This document shows positions 25,500 through 37,899 of a stretch of DNA of 64,000 nucleotides, one piece after another. Both the position numbers and the translations under genes were made by a program. This DNA is from Stenopsyche tienmushanensis. Its lineage: Eukaryota; Arthropoda; Insecta; Trichoptera; Stenopsychidae. Below the pieces are notes generated by a model. It had not been told where the DNA came from. It worked only from the letters and a program-made list of their open reading frames with translations, and ran no database searches. Numbering within the stretch: the stretch's first letter is position 1; every line of letters starts with the position of its first letter. The stretch lies in the NCBI GenBank assembly GCA_008973525.1, contig WACJ01000502.1:2108001-2172000 (forward strand), given 5' to 3'.

Positions 25500-26159
25500 G
25501 CTCTCCAAGCAAAATGAACAGGTCAAAAGCTCCGTTTAATGTTGAAATAACAATCGCGCTAGTTTCGTTTGAGAAAAAGCATCCCTTTGTCGGGGAAGAC
25601 AGAAAAAAATACAAATACATGCAAATCGCCCGCAAATAATAAACGGGGGGAGCATTAGGGATGCGATAATTCAAAAAGGCAACGATGCTCGTAAATTATA
25701 CTGTCTATAAGGCTTGCCGTGTAAATGTTGTTTATTTTTCAATTTTGCACGGGACATTTTTTATGCTTTGTACGGGCAAAATGGGCGTATAATATTACAA
25801 GGGTTTCGCCGGCTTCCTTTGGTTTTTAGAGCCATTATGAGCTTTAAGCTCTGCTCGTTTGTGACACTTGTTGATGTTGTACACACGATGAGCTTTTGCC
25901 AAATATCATACTATCAGATTGCCGGCTCGGGTCGCAATCACACATTAAAATCACATTTTACAAACCGCTGAATGAATACACACTGTAATAATCTCATACG
26001 AATCGGAGAAAATCGAAGATTTTCATGAAAAACGCCAGGAATTATTTTTGCCGTCTGGACATTACAAATGCGACGTATTCTTGAATCAAGAGTCTCTGCT
26101 TAAAACAAGTGTGACCATATGATCACACTAATATTTTGGCTGAAAGCAATTAATAACAC
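25500..26159. other. No gene recognised
   Basis: An 85-codon plus-strand frame at 25,714-25,971 has no domain. No repeats were identified. Confidence 0.4.
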
Positions 26160-26743
26160 GAAAGCATGAATCCAGATTTAGCCTGGGAATACGTTTTTAG
26201 TTCTGAAAAATGGATTATTAAATTAGTTATTGTTCACGAAATAGCTAACAAGTTAAAAATTCCACGAACAACCGTTCATAATCATCTGACAAAATTGGGC
26301 TACATCAATCGTTCAGATGTGTGGCTTCCTCATGAACTGACTGACTCAAATAAACTTCAGCGTAACATGCGATCTTTTTCTCCAACGACATAATAGCCAA
26401 CCTTTTTTGAAGAGACTTGTCACTGGAGAAGAAAGTTGGATACTCAATGAGAATATCCAACGTAAACGGTCTTGGATCAAAGGTACAGTAGCTTTAACTG
26501 TAGCTAAATCTGGACAACATCCAAAAAAAGGTTTGCTATGCATCCGTTGAGACTGGATGGTGGTAGTTTATTATGAGCTACTTCAGCAAGATGAAACGAT
26601 CAATTCAACAAAAAATTGTTTCCAACTAGACAATCAAAAAGATGCAATTGCCAGAAAACTCAGTAAGAAATTTAATTCAAAAAATACAAATTATTGTTAA
26701 TTTTTTTCTTAATATGAAAACGAAAGAAACTTATGGGACACCC
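26160..26743 (+). pseudogene. mariner transposase relic, 5' truncated
   Basis: From 26,166 the frame includes KIPRTTVHNHLTKLGY and then DVWLPHELT, the second helix-turn-helix and linker (WVPHEL) motif of mariner transposases. After a frameshift near 26,390, the next frame has QPFLKRLVTGEESWIL and IQRKRSW, then an in-frame stop within LCIR-DWMVVVYYELL, then DETINSTKNCFQLDN. The family TGDEKW box, which holds the first catalytic Asp, reads TGEESW here, so that Asp is lost. The segment with the second and third Asp (HDNARPH and PYSPDLAPSDY) is absent. The right end CTTATGGGACACCCT abuts TA at 26,744-26,745; no matching left end was found. The spacing resembles the mariner group that includes human SETMAR/Hsmar1. 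Confidence 0.8.
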
Positions 26744-27371
26744 TAATATTTGTAGGAAAGGTTCTAAAATTTCTCGAGAAATTTTGATAGCCAAAATCGG
26801 ACATCCTTGTTCTCTTTTTGATCAAAATAATGTATTTAAATACATTTTTCTAGCATAAAACTATAAACAACTTGTTGATAAACGACCCATTCGACAAAAA
26901 ATCGTATTCTAAACAATATTTGAGCCGTCATAAAATGTAGGTATTATTTGCTGAAATTGCTATCGTCGGATGAACTTTTAAGCTCGACTTTCTGAGAAAA
27001 ACACGGATATTTTTATAGCGAAACATATAAGTTCAGGACGTATCGTTTGTTTCTTAAACAAAGATAAGACGAGTTTGAAAGTAAGAATTTTGCGAACATT
27101 TTTGTCATATCTTGAACCCTAATAAAACCTTTCAAACAGAATAAATTTTGGCAGAAACCCACTCATATGCAGTGCAGCCTTTTAAAAATGGTGGTTGTAT
27201 TTATATCAAAATTATTCTTACAAATTCCATACAATAAAAATTGATTTATAAAATTTCTCGAGAAATCAAAAAAAATCTCAAGTAATGAGAATTTATGATT
27301 TTGCATATTTATCGAGAAATTTAAGCTCTGTGTAATGTGGCAAAAGCGAAGACCCGTTGTCAAAGGGTTAA
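26744..27371. repeat. TTTCTCGAGAAA palindromes and a piggyBac-like end
   Basis: A perfect 20-bp palindrome AAAATTTCTCGAGAAATTTT lies at 26,766-26,785, with a 14-bp version at 27,253-27,266 and a degenerate one near 27,313. At 27,351-27,371 the sequence CCGTTGTCAAAGGGTTAA reads, in reverse, TTAACCCTTTGACAACGG. This is the usual look of a piggyBac-type end next to its TTAA target. No partner end was found, so this is probably part of a decayed non-autonomous element. Confidence 0.35.
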
Positions 27372-30300
27372 GCTGTAAAAATATATAAAATGCCAATAAT
27401 ATAAATTGTCATCTCATTCCGCTTCAATATGATTTTCATACTATTTTTAAAAATATGGTCGTTATTCATTACAAACAAGGATTCCACATTCCAGACATTT
27501 TTTCGATCTTTCATAATTTTCACTTATAGATCTTAATTTAATTTAGTATTATTGAAGATCGCCTTAAGAAGAAACTTTTCCATTAGCATCGCTCTAATAT
27601 TTTTTTCTGGAAATAGACTCGCTATATATTTTTACTTTTGTTTAATATTTAAATTGTCCAATTATTCGTTCTCATGACAATGTTTTCCAAAGCTTATTAT
27701 GCCAAAGTTTTGATTAGCTCAATTTTTAAGATACTCTTCGCGCACAAGAAAAACATAGTTAGCCATTCGAAGACCATCCCGATGGACTTGTTTTTTAATC
27801 GCTGAAAATGTATTAAATCCATCGATATATTTCGTGTTTATCAGACAGGGGGGCTGCAGATAATTAGTGGAGGCCGAATGCTGTTAATTAAGCCCTGCCT
27901 AATTCTTTTAGTCATGGTGGAGCAGCCACATCCCCATTGTGGTCTACCGATGATGAACTATTTATTATTCCCAAACCAGTCTTTGAAAGTTTGCTATAAT
28001 TACAGGAAAGAATAATTATATTCGCAAAGTCGATTGAGGCTGGAACGTTTTCTTTTGTTCTTCCGGGATAATCTTCTTTCTATGGGCGGCAAAGATCGCC
28101 TCTAAACGCCTCGGTGCGTTTAAAGCCAAATTCTTTGAAGGTTTTCTCGCTAATCTATTTTTCGGTAAGTGTTATTAAGTTAAGAAAAAAACAATTTCAC
28201 ATAAAGGAATTAATTTGCTTTGAGGAGCCCACAATATTAACATACAAAAATAAGCGGCGCCATTCCACGATCGAGACGTCCTGCGAAGCCGGCGAATATA
28301 TTTTTTTGGGATTTTTCCATTTGTACTTGGAAAAAATAAGTTTTTCACACAAAGGAAAGCGTTTAACGAGACGTTTTTAAAACTTTCGTCAGACGAGGGG
28401 CTCAAGTGGAAGTAGCTCGGGTCCAGATCAAAACTATTCGAAGGCTGTCTGAGCTCTTATTGTATGAATGAGCCCCCAAAAACCGCCCCCGTGCGGTATT
28501 TTTAATTATGTAAACGAAATCAGTGACAGGGACTTGAACTAAGTAAAATATTAATTCGATTCGGCATTTAAAATCGCGAAACAGGGTGGCGGAGTTATTA
28601 CGAAATATCTTAATTGCTTCATTCAATCTATTGATCTTTGGATGATGATATTTGCATGAAATAGCCCCTTCATCTATTTGATTCGGTCGTATTTAACATC
28701 CATCTGAATATTTATATCTTTTCGACATCAAATCTAAGCGAAATGCTTAAATAATCAAATCGATAAGCAATTTGGTTGTATTTTCATAAGATAATTTGCG
28801 ATTGTAGGAAGCAGCGTTAAGTTTTTAATCTGCGGATGATCTTTTAAATCAAAAGTCGGCCTGGATTATCAGCATATTAAAATCGGGCCAGTTCGCTGGG
28901 ATACTTGAATTTATTCGGCTTTTTATTAAAAACGTTTTAGTTATTCTATGTAGCCATTCAAGTGATGAAAGCATTTCGCGTCTCATGTAAATGTAATAAT
29001 TTAGATAAATTGGAATTCCATGAAAGCTCTTTGAAAATATAGTATATCAAAAAGTTTGCTAATTTCATCGTAAACGATTTCAAGTCATACGTTGTATATT
29101 TACGATTCATTTGAATTATGGGCATGTGTAAATTCTTAGAAAAACGTCTATGAAATTTAATATATTAATGATACAAAATAGATCATGTGAATGATTATTT
29201 AACGTACTACGTAAAATCTTATATATTCGAAAGCTTTAAATCTGATTTAACACATTGTATTCATATTGGACTTGAGTGCAAATTAAATGTTGTATATTAT
29301 TTGCAAATTTAAAAAATCACATTTGAAGCTTTGGATCATGCTTAAAATTCATGCTAAAAAAGTAACTGTGGAAGCTTTATTTTTCAATATAAAACATTGT
29401 TTTGAAGTCGACCATTGTCGAAGAAACATCCATTGTTCCAAGCTTTCAGCCGGTATTTATCACACAGCTTCAATGTATATTTTTCATACAAAAATGCACA
29501 GAAATTCGTCTCAAAATGATTCAAGAATTGATACATAATTTATTCAAATGCCTAAAAAACCTGTTGAATCTCTTCGATTTAATAATTCGCAAATATAAGA
29601 GGTTCGGTCAAATTAAACATTAATGCCGCGAGTTAAGGAGTTTATATTAATTTTAACCAATTTCTTGTGCAAATTGTAGACGAACAATTTAATCTCCTCG
29701 ACGTTATAAATTCGGAAGAAAACGCGTATCCCAATGAAAAGCTTCAGTATGATACGATTCATAATAATATTTAATAAGGGATGTTTGAGAAGTTTGTTTT
29801 CAGACATTGCGGTCTAGACGTGTATATGTATAGAAAATATAAATTCAACCCTATTATTTTGATATAGTATAATAATTATTTCTATTATGAGAATATAAAA
29901 ATATGTCTTTTTTAGGATTGAAGTCCATCATTAGACTTAATATCTCTAATATAATTTTTGATTTTAACTGAAGTTATTTTAAAAAATATTCCAAATATAT
30001 AGATTCCAATATTCCATAGACGATCTTGTTCGATTTTATAAATCATTTAGATATTCTGGATATGATCTGGATCCTAAATAATTTGAATAAGTCGATATAT
30101 TCACAGTTGGGACTTCAAGTACTTTTGTTGCGATATGAGAGAGCTATTTTGAAATGCATGCAAAATATTATGTTTGCCACTTTGTTCAAGTACAATTTTC
30201 ATTTTATCTATCATACAAAATAATATTTATGTTATATATACTGATATGCAAAGCATGCTGATGTTTTAAGTCGAATTTTGCAGCATGGAAGATAAGAATT

Positions 30301-33300
30301 ATAAGCGTAACAGAAAATAAATTGACATTGCCCAAATTTTATTTGTGGCAGATTTTCATTTTTAATGGTGGATAGCTTTGTGAATTTTGATATGCTGAGC
30401 TAATTCTGTCTAAGGAGCAACATTTTTTGTATTTAATTTTTTTATAATAATTAGATAAAGGACGAAGGCTGTCCGTTCATGTTACAAATTAATGGCAATC
30501 ATTGCTGTCCTTGCTTCTTCTTCATTTCGCTGTCGCTGCAGACCTTGAAGATGCTAAATCCGGTTTTTATTAAAGCCCCAAAGCTTGATAATATAATAAT
30601 ATTTAATAAATGCTAATGGAGCATTTGTCCTTAAGCAGCCTTTATATAAATATCATCAATACGATCTTAAATATGAGCGATTTATATAAGAAAAACGCCA
30701 TTATTTGCAGTCAATCTTACGCATTGCAAAATATTTAGAAGCTCCATATTTAAATTGGGGCCATTCCCAATTGGATTGTCCATTAAAGGAACAAATCTCC
30801 TGAAGTGTTCGAACGTAAGCAAAATAAATATATTGCAAACATTTTTATCGCGCTAAAGAAGATGTAATTCGATTTACAAATTCGGAACATTTCGCAGAAC
30901 TTTGTTCTGAAATCAGCGAGCAAAAACGTGACCCTGCCATCGACGGTACCCTAAATAATTACCTTCGAAATATTTTTCATAAATACGGATATAAGTGAAT
31001 TTTATGGAATTTTACTCGTTATTAATCGAGTTCGCGAACATATTAAAAATGCCCGACGCGTTGCTTTAAGCACGAAGTGCTTCATTATGGCCGTTAATAT
31101 CGAATCGAATTATGAAGTATTTTTAATACATCAGACATACCGTATTACATGTAATTATCTGGCATACATGTAATTATCCGACATAATATGCCCATTGTCC
31201 GTTGAAGAACAAGATCCGGCCGAGCAGATCTTTTGTTGAGCCCAATTGAATCATCATTGTCGTCCAAAAATACATGATAAATTTGGTTTCATATTTAGAT
31301 CTCGATTAGATCATAAAAGGATTAAATTGTGCGCCATCAATCGGCTGTTTGATTATTATTGTATTTTGGGTATTTTGTGTTGGAAATGTGGTCCAATCAT
31401 TACGCCATTTGACACATTTAAGCCCCGGGTTAGTGCTTAATTAATTGCTTAGATTTCATGGTATTTATTCATTTATGAAAACTCATTGTTCTGCAAATTT
31501 ACAATGAAAATTTAAATTAAAAACTCTGATTTTCTGCAAAACTGCCGCAATGCAAAAGGCATAAACTTTACAATAATAAGCTAAAGATATTCATTTTTGA
31601 CTATTATTTTAGCAATTGAATATGTTTTATTTGGGGGTTTTTTAGATTCAAAGATGATATTTACAGTTACATTTCTATAATTTTAGCTAGAAAAATCGAT
31701 TGTTTTTCTTCTTAAAGTGGCATATTTCTTCCGAAATGAAAACTTTTTTAGATCCAGGAAATTAGCATGGGATTAAGACTTTTTTTAATTAAGAATTTGA
31801 TCAAAAATTGATCTAAATATCTTTAATAAATTCAATGAATCATTTAATCAGGTTGAACGTGGATGTTAGATCCAAGATAATTTATATTAGACGGATCTTA
31901 ATTTACATGCGGAATTTGATTATTTACCGTGCGTTTAAATCCCTTATTAGGATATTTAGGATTAAAGGGTGGATTTTAATGAAAAAATATTTGTACACAG
32001 CCTTTGATGAAAGTGGTGTGAAAATCTGATCGATCGATTTTCATATCTTTGTATATCAAGCGCCGAATCCGACGGATCCGGTTTATTTTGCGAAGGATTT
32101 ATTTGCCGAAAATCGTTATTTATTTTCATCTTTGATACAAAATCGCCTTGTAAATTCGCTCTGATCGTATTGTGTGTTTTGAATTTGTATCCGTATTATT
32201 TTACTCGCCTTATTATATAATTTAGCCGAGCTGAAAACATTTAATGCCTGAAGATTTATGTTATTTGTCATGTATCAACAGTTTGGGTCGTCGATTCTCA
32301 ACTTTTAATAGCATGGATATTAATACGTATAGCTTTGACCATGTCGAAACTATTCTCAAACTACAGATTAGATTGATGAACTTTGATGATGAAAGAGCTG
32401 CATATGTACACTTTAAAATTTATCCAATTTCATGCCTGAACGCAATGGACTAATAAAGCTCGTTTCCTGGTTAAAAAAGTTTCTGCATTTTAATTTAAAA
32501 TCGTCCGAAGACATTTTCAAAGAAATTCGAATGGAGAAGTTCATTAACAAGTTTTTCTTGGTTTTCCCTCTGATCTGGTCGAGAAGAAAAACAGGCTTTT
32601 TGCCACTTGATAAAAAAAACAATAGTCTTGCAGCAGGCGAACAAAAATATTCTACCCCGTTATAAATGGAACTTAATGAAAGCAAAAAATGATGTTTTAT
32701 GCACCGTCCGCCTGGAACGTATCCCGAATTTAAATAAGCGTATTTTACAACCGCGGAATGTGGTTGATAACGCTTTTTTATTAGACGAATGATGCTTTTT
32801 TGGGTGTTTTATCACGACGTCGTTGTTGTACACGGCGGAAAAAAAACCGACATAATTTATGCACATACGCAACATTTCAGGACGATATATTATCAGCCAC
32901 ATTACGACCGTAAATGTGAAATAAATCTGAAAACATCGCGCATTATTTGCTAGCGCGTTCATTTTCGTGCTTATCGCATGTCCGCCATATGGAATGTTAT
33001 AATGCCGTATTTAAATCCACACAATCGATGAATGGACGTCTGTGTAATTTCGTGGATTTATTGGAGTTTAAAACAATCCCTGGCGAAACTTTGGCAATAA
33101 GAATTCGTCTAAAATCGAGGCGAGACAATCGGCTCTAAAAATTATTCGTTTTCAGCACTTCTTACATACTTTTATGACGTTTACTTAGGCGAACTACCCG
33201 TTTATATAAGATCGCCGATGAGGGGCTCGTGTTTGAAGAATAGGCTTTATTAAATTTGTTCGCGCAAATTTACGTCGATGTATTTTTTGTTTAAATGTGC

Positions 33301-34130
33301 AAATATCATTATGGTATGCAAATATTTTTTGTCACATCAAATTTTTTCGAGCGCTCGTTTTATGACGGCTCTCGTTTTAATCACATGGAAGAGCTCTCGT
33401 GCTCTTTTACGCCCTGTATATAAAGTGTTATTGTCGATATTTACAGTAAAAAGAATAATGAACCCGACCCGATCGTTTTCGGTAATGAGGCCATTCGTAT
33501 TCACATCCTCATTCTTTCATGCGAGCAATCTCAGTGAAGGATTCGAACTGATCTTCTGAAAATTAACCGGGAGCGATGCTGTATTCCGAAGGCGTTGAAT
33601 TGTATTTTAAATAAATCAAAATCGTCTGAAGCTTATCGGATTGGAAAATCATTTTTCATAGAGTCTGCAATGAATAATAAATTGTGTTCTGATTCGAGCC
33701 GAATTAAGGATGGATGATTAAAAATTTCGGTAGTGGAATTTGCGATCTGTTTTGCATATAAATTAGTACCGGATTTCGCTTAATGTTGGATTAAATACTT
33801 TTTCGATAGGGTGTATACCGAAAACACTTTTACAAAACGAATTTACGTAATGACTTTTTTATTGCGGATCCGATTGGGGTCGAATCTGGGTGTGACATTT
33901 CAAAATCTCGGGATAATCTTCTAATTACGATCGGCAAAAATGGATATCATCGATCGGGGATTTGAGAGCGCGATTCGATCTTTGGTGCCATATTTAATGC
34001 CGTTCTTCTATTTCTTACCTCATCATGCTGTCCAAGTTAGCGAGTCAGCTTCGTAACTTGTTGAATCCTCGAACTTTTATACTTGTTGAACCGTCACGTA
34101 AAGTTTCACGGAGTGCAGAACTGCAACTGA
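27372..34130. other. No gene recognised over a long interval
   Basis: Open frames of 60-100 codons occur on both strands (for example 28,114-28,380, 29,287-29,538, 32,413-32,962 and 33,278-33,559), often overlapping each other, with no recognisable motif. GC-richer patches occur at 28,050-28,480 and 32,690-33,560. A short tandem repeat lies at 31,147-31,184. Confidence 0.4.
31147..31184 (+). repeat. Two-unit 19-bp tandem repeat
   Basis: ACATGTAATTATCTGGCAT is followed directly by ACATGTAATTATCCGACAT, 17 of 19 identical. Confidence 0.8.
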
Positions 34131-34645
34131 TTCAATTTATCCTTATGCAAATACACACAGAACTGTGAAATTGAGCGGCCCGCGGCCGTCGATTTCGTAC
34201 TTCGCGGCGGTCGAAATTTTGACCGAAAAATAAAATAAAAAATAAAAAAGTCCGTTGCTGGTTCGGTGCGAGGCGACGAAGAAGTCGAGGGTGAGTTTTT
34301 CGAAGCAGAGGGTGATAAGATGGGTCCGTGTTGCGGTCGCCGAGAGGTCGTTCGTGCGAATGAGCAGCGGGGTCGCAGTTCCGCCTTATAAGGCAGGCGG
34401 CCGTGACGTCACAGCCCACAACCCCAATCCCGCCCCCCGATGCCGCCTACAACATTCCGTCAGCGGACCGATGCCGAAAGGATTCAAACTCAAATGCAAC
34501 CGGACGATGAGGAGGTCCTTAACACGGACAATGAGAACGCTCCGAACGAATCCTTATGAGCTCTTAACATTTACGAACGAAGACATACAAAAACTGACTT
34601 CATTCCGAGGTATCATTATATCTATTTAAAACCTCAATCATTATA
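34131..34645 (+). promoter_or_regulatory. CpG-dense island: candidate promoter or first exon
   Basis: This is the most GC- and CpG-rich 500 bp in the window, with words such as GCCCGCGGCCGTCG. It has a 12-bp palindrome GCCTTATAAGGC (34,383-34,394) and a perfect CRE-type palindrome GTGACGTCAC (34,403-34,412), bound by CREB/ATF factors in animals. GAGG|GTGAGT at 34,287-34,296 and CGAG|GTATCA near 34,610 look like splice donors. Downstream of the CRE, an ATG at 34,440 opens a 39-codon acidic frame (start MPPTTFRQRTDAER), closed by TGA at 34,557. An in-frame stop lies upstream of this ATG, so it could be a true start. A second frame with ATG at 34,358 runs to 34,629. I recognise neither protein. 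The promoter/first-exon reading is inference from composition and motifs. Confidence 0.35.
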
Positions 34646-34934
34646 GAATATATTTGCAATGCCAATATTATTCGAATTAATCTGGGACAAATCGACCCTC
34701 GATATGCGCGATTTCCTATTATCAGGGCAAAAAATGGCCTAATTTTTTAACTGAAGGTTGATATGTTTACACGATTTCTACACGCCGCGTAAAAGTAAAA
34801 CCGTGTATTTAAAAGTATAAACATATTATTTAGCAATTTTTCAAGTCGCTTGAATTACGCACTGTGTGCACTGTGGAACTGCAGCATCCCCTATTTCTGC
34901 TCGATAAAAGCATCAATATTATCGACAACATTTA

Positions 34935-35385
34935 ACAACTCAATAAATCTGTAGGATGACCAATAAAACAACAACTTTTATGCAAAATTTGACTTTAGCA
35001 CGATTTGGTCTCAAAATAGGCTTTGGTTTCATCATTTCATCAATCATTTCTTCAATGGAGTCAAATTTATTCCACTGGAGCATATTTAGATCTATAATCA
35101 TATAGTAGCCGCTGAGAGTTAGAATCGGAGAATACGGTGGATGGGGAAGTAATTCAAAGTGTAATTCGGGCAATTTTGCCATAATTGGCGAAAGAGCACT
35201 TTTCTTCTTTCTACTTCATTTGAGGTCGTTTTTTCGCAATTTATTCCGCTAAATAAACCAATAATGCCATATAATATTTGCTATTGATGATTTTTCTTTT
35301 CTTAAGGTAATCGATGAATAAAATACTGGGCGTATTCCAAAATATAGAAGCCAAAAGCTTCCTACAAACTTATTGAGTGATTTGT
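34935..35385 (-). mobile_element. Internally deleted mariner element, 451 bp
   Basis: The left end AACAACTCAATAAATCTGTA and the right end (reverse complement AACAAATCACTCAATAAGTT, then TGTAGGA) are inverted repeats of about 26 bp; the left has lost about 4 bp (AATC). TA flanks both ends (34,933-34,934 and 35,386-35,387). Inside is the C-terminal part of a mariner transposase on the minus strand. At 451 bp, against about 1.3 kb for a full mariner, most of the transposase is missing, so the element is non-autonomous. Confidence 0.8.
34940..35182 (-). pseudogene. mariner transposase C-terminal fragment
   Basis: About 80 codons on the minus strand. LHFELLPHPPYSPILTLSGY corresponds to the mariner LLPHPPYSPDLAPSDYHLF block around the third catalytic aspartate of the D,D34D triad. 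Here SDY has become SGY, so the catalytic Asp is replaced by Gly, and the PDL Asp is also lost. The rest (FDSIEEMIDEM, then the basic tail) fits the family C-terminus. The frame runs into the element's left terminal repeat before stopping. The first two catalytic residues and the DNA-binding domain are missing, so it cannot be active. Confidence 0.8.
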
Positions 35386-35456
35386 TAATACAATGAGGTC
35401 TTTTATCTTTAATTATTTATTTATTCTTGTACGCTATATAATTCTTACGTTTAAAG

Positions 35457-35598
35457 GCACTGTGCGCTTTACAGTTCCAGTGGTGTGGTGTTCGACTGTT
35501 ATGCATATGCACACATAGGAAGCTGCATACGATTCTACAAGAGCACTGTCGTTCCCGCAGTGCCGCCTAATTTTAGCTACGAGCCGCCACTGCCTGGA
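35457..35598. other. Short GC-rich block with hAT-like ends
   Basis: The minus-strand word CAGTGGCGGCTCGTAGC (from 35,592) looks like the start of a hAT-type element. Facing it, 35,478 reads CAGTGGTGTGGTGTTCG on the plus strand. The interval would be about 115 bp. No matching 8-bp target duplication is visible, so this is tentative. Confidence 0.25.
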
Positions 35599-35599
35599 A

Positions 35600-37899
35600 G
35601 TCTTTAGCAATATCATTTAATTTTAAGATTAGATTTTTTGCATTGCAGTTAAAAAAAATTATCTAAAAAAAAAAATCAATTCACATATGGAATGTCCATT
35701 AATAAATTTGTTTTTTAGCGATTTTTTGAATATCAACAGCCGACTAAATATAATACATCCCCTGACATAAATCCTCCCCTGCAGTAATCTGCACATGCGT
35801 GTGAAAAACCAAAGGTGAATCTCATTTCTTGGACAAAAATGCATCCCTTTTCTGACACGACGTACATTTTGAAAATTTATCACTTCACCATATGAAAATT
35901 TCTCGATGTCTCCAGCTTCAGATTCAGGAATCTCAATTTTATCCTCGCTTTATGTTAGCAAATATCGATTTCGTTATCTGAGATCTCCGTAGAATAACGA
36001 TTTTTGTTATTTTTTTGCAATACGCTGCAAAGAGGATCTTTTTGCTTTTACATACAATTGTAGCTCATCAAAAATTAAACTTCGCTTTCTGTATGTGGGT
36101 CGTTATTGATTTATAGAAAAGTATTTCTTCAACGCTTCTTCGTTTTTGATGAATTCTACATATTATAAAGCACTTCAATGTCCATCACCATTATTATTTC
36201 AATTGTATTTCAAAGACTTATCGCACACATTTTTCACTTTCATGTATGATGGCAGAGGATCAATATATTTCATATTATTTAGCAGAAGTCATGATCCATT
36301 TTTGATATCAATATTAGATTATATTTTCAATGAAATTATTGCTAAATATTTATTTTTTGTCGTTTTAACAGTGGATTTTCTCTGGAATTATCTGAAATAT
36401 TAAACTCAAGACTCCTGGAATATTATGAATAATTTATCAAGGATTGTTTAATTTTTCTATTTTAGATTATGAGAATTTCATCTTGAATATCACTATGAAT
36501 CTCACTTAATAATTTACTTCAGATGTATTATAGAAAACGTGAATAACAACGCAAATAATGGTTAAAATATTGGATTACTTCGCTTGATCAATTTTCTTTG
36601 TATCCACTTCCTACATTCTGTCAAAACATGAAATATTCAATGGAATTACTTTAATTATCTCTTTCGGATTCGCGTAAAATGCAACCCTATCTTGTTTATT
36701 TCCCAGCGTATGCTTAATTAGAGTTGCTGATTCACAGAGTGGTTTTTATATGAGGCTTTAATTACAAATAACAAACATCTAAAATTAGTATAAAACAATT
36801 TAGGATATGCCAAAGGTCGAAAAACACTTAAAAAACTATTTTTTTCATAGTATAGTAAATTTTATCAGTGAAACCTTATCAATAAGCGTACTTGTAAATA
36901 TGACCCCTATATATTGACATCTAAAAACAGGGACGTTCATTAATATCCTGGCTGACTTTTCCAATATTAAAGACACGCTGCACTGCTAAGCAAACATTTT
37001 TTTTCACAGTGTGCGTGAAAAATAATAAAAAAGTGTTAGATTCATCATATCGTTCATTGACTTGGAATGAGTGAAATCCTTTATCAGTGCGATAAAGTCG
37101 ATCATTGCTCGAAAGCCTTCAAATCATTCACTGCAAATACAAGAGCTGGATATTCGATTAAAAGCAAAAATTCTATATGAAATTTCAATATGCATCGATG
37201 GTAAAAATGAATTCAATTGCAACACCCACTCGCGTCTCTTTAACGCGTATTTTTTCTTCACAAGGACCTTTTATTATTTATATGTGTCCCTTGAAGCGTA
37301 AAACTTTTTATGCTAATTTGATCCGGTGTAGGTATATAGAAGATAACTAAGACTTGGATAGCAGATACCCACTATATATATATTTTGTATGAAAGCTTTT
37401 AAAAGCTCTTCCACCAACACATCTTTTTTAAACGGCTAACTTAGTTTTTTGCGATAGCCATACAATTACTTGAGTGCCGTTTTGTCCGTTTCATAATGTT
37501 AAAATAGCAATTAAAGCCGCCTGGTGATAAATATTTAATTATTTTATTATTTTGAGCAATATTTTTCTTATCATCACATGTTTGAGATTAGTTTGCAATT
37601 ATTTAGCGTTTATATTTTGTGCAATATTCGTTTTATATTTAAGTGTTTTTAAAGATGGACTTAAATCAGAACGAGACTCAAAAGCTGATGATGATCCTTT
37701 TAAATTTTTAATTGAATCAAATCCTCCTGAACAAAAAAAAATAGTTAATATAATGAGGATTTTAGTGCTGCCCAAACTATGATCATATAAAAAAACATTA
37801 GGATGATATAATAAATACATTTTTTTGCTGTAAAGATAGAAAAATCATAGAAAAATGTATGCAATTATCCTACTCTATGCACAAAATAAGCTTTTTTAT
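35600..37899. other. No gene recognised
   Basis: AT-rich. An open stretch at 37,552-37,782 translates to a hydrophobic start followed by a hydrophilic, acidic tail (SERDSKADDDPFKF), but it opens with TTG and matches nothing I know. No repeats apart from a short TA run near 37,372. Confidence 0.4.

Noticed and set aside
34132..34419. Minus-strand 95-codon frame in the CpG island
   Set aside because: Low stop frequency there follows from GC richness; the protein has no domain and overlaps plus-strand frames.
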